Origin: Microbacteriaceae bacterium
GTDB lineage: Bacteria; Actinomycetota; Actinomycetes; Actinomycetales; Microbacteriaceae
Assembly: GCA_025463665.1 (NCBI GenBank)
Contig: JAODAY010000124.1
Coordinates: 1 to 9,402 of the forward strand
Length of the DNA: 9,402 nucleotides
Reading direction: 5' to 3'
Below the pieces are notes generated by a model, which made no database searches, was not told where the DNA came from, and saw only the letters and a program-made list of their open reading frames with translations. Position 1 is the stretch's first letter; every line of letters begins with the position of its first letter. The translations under genes and the position numbers were made by a program. Of this stretch, positions 7,657 to 9,402 are shown one piece after another.

Positions 7657-7955
7657 CAGGCCTGCATCCTCATGATCTCGTTGAACGCGTCGATTCCCTT
7701 GTTCCGCACTGCGGCGACGAGTTCGAGCGTCACCGACGCGCGGGACGACGCGAGCGTCGCGTTGTGGATGTCGTCGAGGTCGCCCGTGACGGCTCGGACG
7801 GCGAGGTTGCCGGACGCATTCTGCAGCTGCTGCAGCCCGTCGACTGCATCGGTGAGCGACGACGCGAAGTTCGATCCGTCGGTGGCCTGGACGCCACCGA
7901 CGCTCGAGAGGTAACCGGTGCCGGTCGTTGCCTGCACCGAAGAAATGGGATCCAT
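7656..7955 (-). CDS. fliE: Flagellar hook-basal body protein FliE
   Basis: FliE joins the MS ring to the proximal rod and is one of the first proteins exported. The 99-residue product has the family layout: a poorly conserved N-terminal third, FASSLTDAVDGLQQLQNAS (30-48), GDLDDIHNATLASSRASV near the middle, and the near-invariant end LVAAVRNKGIDAFNEIMRMQA. The length (about 100) is normal. The ATG at 7955 shares one base with the flgC stop, and the gene ends one base into fliF. No strong Shine-Dalgarno is visible, so translation is probably coupled to flgC. Confidence 0.96.
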   Translation of the reverse strand: MDPISSVQATTGTGYLSSVGGVQATDGSNFASSLTDAVDGLQQLQNASGNLAVRAVTGDLDDIHNATLASSRASVTLELVAAVRNKGIDAFNEIMRMQA

Positions 7956-8347
7956 CAGTTGCGTCCGATCTGCAGTGCCGCCTGATATGCCTCTTTGGCG
8001 CGGTCGACGACCGCGGCGTTCGCCTGGTAGCCCCGCTGCGCCATGATCAGCTGTCCCATCTGCGACGCGAGGTCGATCTCGGGGTAGCGCACGTAGCCCT
8101 CGGCATCGGCGAGCGGATGATCCGGCTCATAGACCACGCGGCCCTCGGCGTCGCCGTAGCCGGCGCCCGCGACGTAGGCCCCGGTCGTGCCCTCGCCGGC
8201 CTGGGCGATCACATAGCGGGCGCGGAAGGCGTCGCCGTCGGTGCTCGTGACGGTATTGATGTTGGCGAGGTTGTCGGAGACGGCGTCGAGCCACTTGCGA
8301 TGAACCGTGAGCCCGGTGCCGGCGATGCCGATCGCGTCGAACGTCAT
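7955..8347 (-). CDS. flgC: Flagellar basal-body rod protein FlgC
   Basis: FlgC is a proximal rod subunit exported through the flagellar apparatus. The 130-residue product opens with the axial-protein signature (IAGTGLTVHRKWLDAVSDNLANINT, about 8-32). The middle has YEPDHPLADAEGYVRYP (around 73-89), the classic FlgC stretch. The C-terminus reads QMGQLIMAQRGYQANAAVV, typical of rod/hook proteins, with an amphipathic helix to the end. The ATG at 8347 shares one base with the flgB stop (TGATG); GAAGACC lies about 7 bases upstream. The length is in the normal range. Confidence 0.97.
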   Translation of the reverse strand: MTFDAIGIAGTGLTVHRKWLDAVSDNLANINTVTSTDGDAFRARYVIAQAGEGTTGAYVAGAGYGDAEGRVVYEPDHPLADAEGYVRYPEIDLASQMGQLIMAQRGYQANAAVVDRAKEAYQAALQIGRN

Positions 8348-8688
8348 CAGTTGGTCTTCATCGCGGTGCGCAGCGACGAGTACGCGCCTCCGACGGCCTG
8401 GCTGGCGAATTGGAATCGCAGCACGGTGTCGACATTCGAGAGTATTTCGGTGTCGAGGTTCACATTGCTGCCGTTGAGCAGCGTGGGCTCGAGCGAGGTC
8501 ACGGTCGTCGCCTCGACTGTGCCGTCACCCCTCTTCACGGAGGCGGCGAGCGCATCTTCGAACAGCACCCGCTTGGCGTGGTACCCGGGCGTGTTGACGT
8601 TCGCGATGTTGCTCGCGATGGTGCGCTGGCGCAGCGCGAGGCCGTCGAGTGCGCTGCTGAGCGCCTGGGTCGTCACAGATTCCAGCAC
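8347..8688 (-). CDS. flgB: Flagellar basal-body rod protein FlgB
   Basis: FlgB is the innermost rod subunit and the first gene of the apparent operon. Read from the GTG at 8688, the product is 113 residues. It starts MLESVTTQALSSALDGLALR, which closely fits family N-termini, with SNIANVNTPGYHAKR at about 26-40 and a C-terminal helix RFQFASQAVGGAYSSLRTAM. The frame stays open to another GTG at 8760, which would add 24 residues. That extension does not look like FlgB and lies within the predicted leader, so 8688 is preferred. The preferred start has GGAAAA at 8692-8697. The gene shares one base with flgC. Confidence 0.93.
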   Translation of the reverse strand: MLESVTTQALSSALDGLALRQRTIASNIANVNTPGYHAKRVLFEDALAASVKRGDGTVEATTVTSLEPTLLNGSNVNLDTEILSNVDTVLRFQFASQAVGGAYSSLRTAMKTN

Positions 8689-8691
8689 GAA

Positions 8692-8699
8692 TTTTCCGT
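8692..8699 (-). promoter_or_regulatory. flgB ribosome binding site containing an ACGGA motif
   Basis: On the minus strand ACGGAAAA stands just before TTC and the GTG at 8688. GGAAAA is a modest Shine-Dalgarno that supports the start used here. The ACGGA at 8695-8699 is the third occurrence of this pentamer in the leader. The first two lie in hairpin loops at 8741-8755 and 8719-8733. Confidence 0.6.
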
Positions 8700-8718
8700 C
8701 TCGGAGGCGATGCGAGGC

Positions 8719-8733
8719 GGCCAATCCGTGGCC
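8719..8733 (-). promoter_or_regulatory. Leader hairpin 2 with CGGAT loop
   Basis: On the minus strand the sequence is GGCCACGGATTGGCC: a perfect 5-bp stem (GGCCA/TGGCC) around a CGGAT loop. It shares the core CACGGATTG with hairpin 1, 22 bases upstream in the transcript, but the outer stem bases differ while still pairing. It lies in the 5' leader, about 30 bases before the flgB start. A GGA exposed in a hairpin loop is what CsrA-family proteins bind; that role is inferred only. Confidence 0.5.
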
Positions 8734-8740
8734 TGGTGGT

Positions 8741-8755
8741 GAGCAATCCGTGCTC
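8741..8755 (-). promoter_or_regulatory. Leader hairpin 1 with CGGAT loop
   Basis: On the minus strand the sequence is GAGCACGGATTGCTC: a perfect 5-bp stem (GAGCA/TGCTC) and the same CGGAT loop as hairpin 2. It begins only a few bases inside the predicted transcript start. If the GTG at 8760 were a real start, this hairpin would fall within coding sequence. Confidence 0.5.
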
Positions 8756-8767
8756 TTCACTGTCTAG

Positions 8768-8794
8768 CTATCGGCCGCTGCAGTTGGGCCGTTA
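8768..8794 (-). promoter_or_regulatory. Sigma-28 (FliA/WhiG-type) promoter for the flgB operon
   Basis: On the minus strand TAAC (8794-8791), a 15-base spacer and GCCGATAG (8775-8768) match the sigma-28 consensus TAAA-N15-GCCGATAA at 10 of 12 consensus positions with exact spacing. The expected transcript start is about 8760-8763, leaving a leader of roughly 72-75 bases before flgB. It lies in the only sizeable gap in the window (8689-8809), directly ahead of the long gene run. No sigma factor gene is in the window. Confidence 0.72.
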
Positions 8795-8803
8795 GACGAA
8801 CGG
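8789..8803 (-). promoter_or_regulatory. Small inverted repeat overlapping the -35 element
   Basis: CCGTT-CGTCT-AACGG on the minus strand is a perfect 5-bp inverted repeat with a 5-base centre. It covers the TAAC of the predicted -35 element and begins 6 bases after the stop of the upstream small gene. It could be an operator or a weak structure at the end of the upstream transcript. There is no T-run, so it is not a convincing terminator. It is short enough to be chance. Confidence 0.3.
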
Positions 8804-8809
8804 TGAAAG

Positions 8810-9115
8810 TTATGCCACCACGTCGAGGTAGACCGATTGTGCGTCGTCCCGCTCGCTCGGCACCGAGCGCACGGCGGCGAGGTGCCGACCGGTCGCGCTG
8901 TGCAGCGTGTCGAGGTGCTGCAGCGCGTCTTTCTGGGCGAGGAGCAGCGCGGTTGCCCGCTCGACGAGGGTCTCGGGCAGGGCGCCGGAGTGCGTCGGCG
9001 GCACCCAGACCTCCGGTATCAGGTACTCGACGGAGACGTCGTCGGTCTCCAGCACCTCGTCGGCGTACCCCTCGAGGGCGGCTATCACCTCAGCCCAGCT
9101 GTCGACGTGTGCCAT
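8810..9115 (-). CDS. Small protein of unknown function in the fliT position
   Basis: I do not recognise this 101-residue protein from sequence alone. It is acidic at the N-terminus (MAHVDSWAEVIAALEGYADEVLE), has a Pro-rich middle (PEVWVPPTHSGALPE, about 34-48), then a long amphipathic helix (ERATALLLAQKDALQHLDTL). It has no signal peptide or membrane segment, so it is presumably cytoplasmic. It begins 3 bases after the fliS stop, the place where many bacteria carry fliT, a chaperone for the filament cap FliD. The helical C-terminal half would fit a FliT-like chaperone, but this is inference from position and size. The ATG at 9115 has only a weak Shine-Dalgarno (GGGGT), consistent with coupling to fliS. 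The tight spacing and in-cluster position support a real gene. Confidence 0.8.
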   Translation of the reverse strand: MAHVDSWAEVIAALEGYADEVLETDDVSVEYLIPEVWVPPTHSGALPETLVERATALLLAQKDALQHLDTLHSATGRHLAAVRSVPSERDDAQSVYLDVVA

Positions 9116-9118
9116 GGT

Positions 9119-9402
9119 TCAGGCGACCCCGAGCATCCCGCTCGCGGTTCGCGGCTGGGCGGACTGCGCCGTGGAGAGCTGGCCGGCGGCCTCGTGCCAC
9201 GCGGCGCGCAGTGGCTCGAGCAGGGCGATGCACTCTGCGACCCTCGCCGCGTTGCGGTGCACGTTCGCGTCGATGAGCGCCGAGGTGACGTAGGTGTAGA
9301 GCGCGAGCAGCCGGTCGCCGCCGTCCCGGGCGTCCACCTTGAGTGAGGAGGTGAGCTCGGCGACGATGTCCTGCGCGTGAAGAAGGTTCGTGGTCGCGAC
9401 GG
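9119..9402 (-). CDS. fliS: Flagellar export chaperone FliS (C-terminal part, N-terminus outside window)
   Basis: FliS binds the C-terminus of newly made flagellin in the cytoplasm, stops premature polymerisation and hands it to the export gate. The last 93 residues are visible. They contain NLLHAQDIVAELTSSL at about visible residues 5-20, then GGDRLLALYTYVTSALIDANV, both characteristic of FliS helices. VAECIALLEPLRAAWHEAA follows, another typical stretch, and the protein ends in a short Ala/Ser/Gln-rich tail. The true start lies beyond the high-coordinate edge. It is followed after 3 bases by the small unknown gene. Confidence 0.92.
   Translation of the reverse strand, partial: VATTNLLHAQDIVAELTSSLKVDARDGGDRLLALYTYVTSALIDANVHRNAARVAECIALLEPLRAAWHEAAGQLSTAQSAQPRTASGMLGVA

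Noticed and set aside
8722..8752. Direct repeat CAATCCGTG (8722-8730 and 8744-8752) considered as an attachment site or insertion footprint
   Set aside because: Each copy is better explained as the core of a hairpin with its own matching stem; there is no mobile gene nearby.
8689..8809. An intrinsic terminator after the small gene downstream of fliS
   Set aside because: Only short stems (5 bp) are present and none is followed by a T-run on the minus strand, so termination here cannot be supported; read-through into flgB is possible.

Overview
The window is one continuous stretch of a flagellar gene cluster, with every gene on the minus strand. It is very GC-rich (roughly 65-70% by eye), uses GTG starts for several genes, and shows the gene order typical of flagellated Gram-positive bacteria, with Ala/Pro-rich proteins. 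This suggests a motile actinobacterium, plausibly of the Microbacteriaceae type. The family is my inference; no rRNA or other marker gene is present to fix it.

Read in the direction of transcription (high to low coordinates), the order is: the 3' end of fliS (flagellin chaperone); a small unrecognised gene in the position where fliT is often found; a 121-bp intergenic region with a good sigma-28 (FliA/WhiG-type) promoter and a structured leader; flgB, flgC and fliE (rod and basal-body adaptor); fliF (MS ring); fliG (rotor switch); fliH, fliI and fliJ (export ATPase complex); fliK (hook-length control); flgD (hook cap); and the 5' part of flgE (hook), which runs off the low-coordinate edge. 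From flgB to fliK each gene overlaps the next by 1, 4 or 11 bases, so translation is probably coupled. The hook genes flgD and flgE are instead set off by gaps of 34 and 27 bp, each with its own clear Shine-Dalgarno.

Together the genes encode the inner part of the flagellum in roughly assembly order: MS ring and rotor, then export ATPase, rod, hook-length ruler and hook. The FliS fragment belongs to the filament stage. Early and late genes therefore meet at the 121-bp intergenic region.

The protein content is conventional. The most interesting signals are non-coding or repetitive. First, the predicted flgB leader carries two small hairpins with identical CGGAT loops and different but base-paired stems, plus a third ACGGA motif in the flgB ribosome binding site. 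This resembles the layout of a CsrA-regulated mRNA. Second, fliK contains three in-frame copies of a 55-bp imperfect palindrome. Third, flgB has an alternative GTG exactly where the predicted transcript would start. I saw no RNA genes, insertion sequences, CRISPR array, attachment site or convincing intrinsic terminator, and no gene-free stretch over 300 bases.
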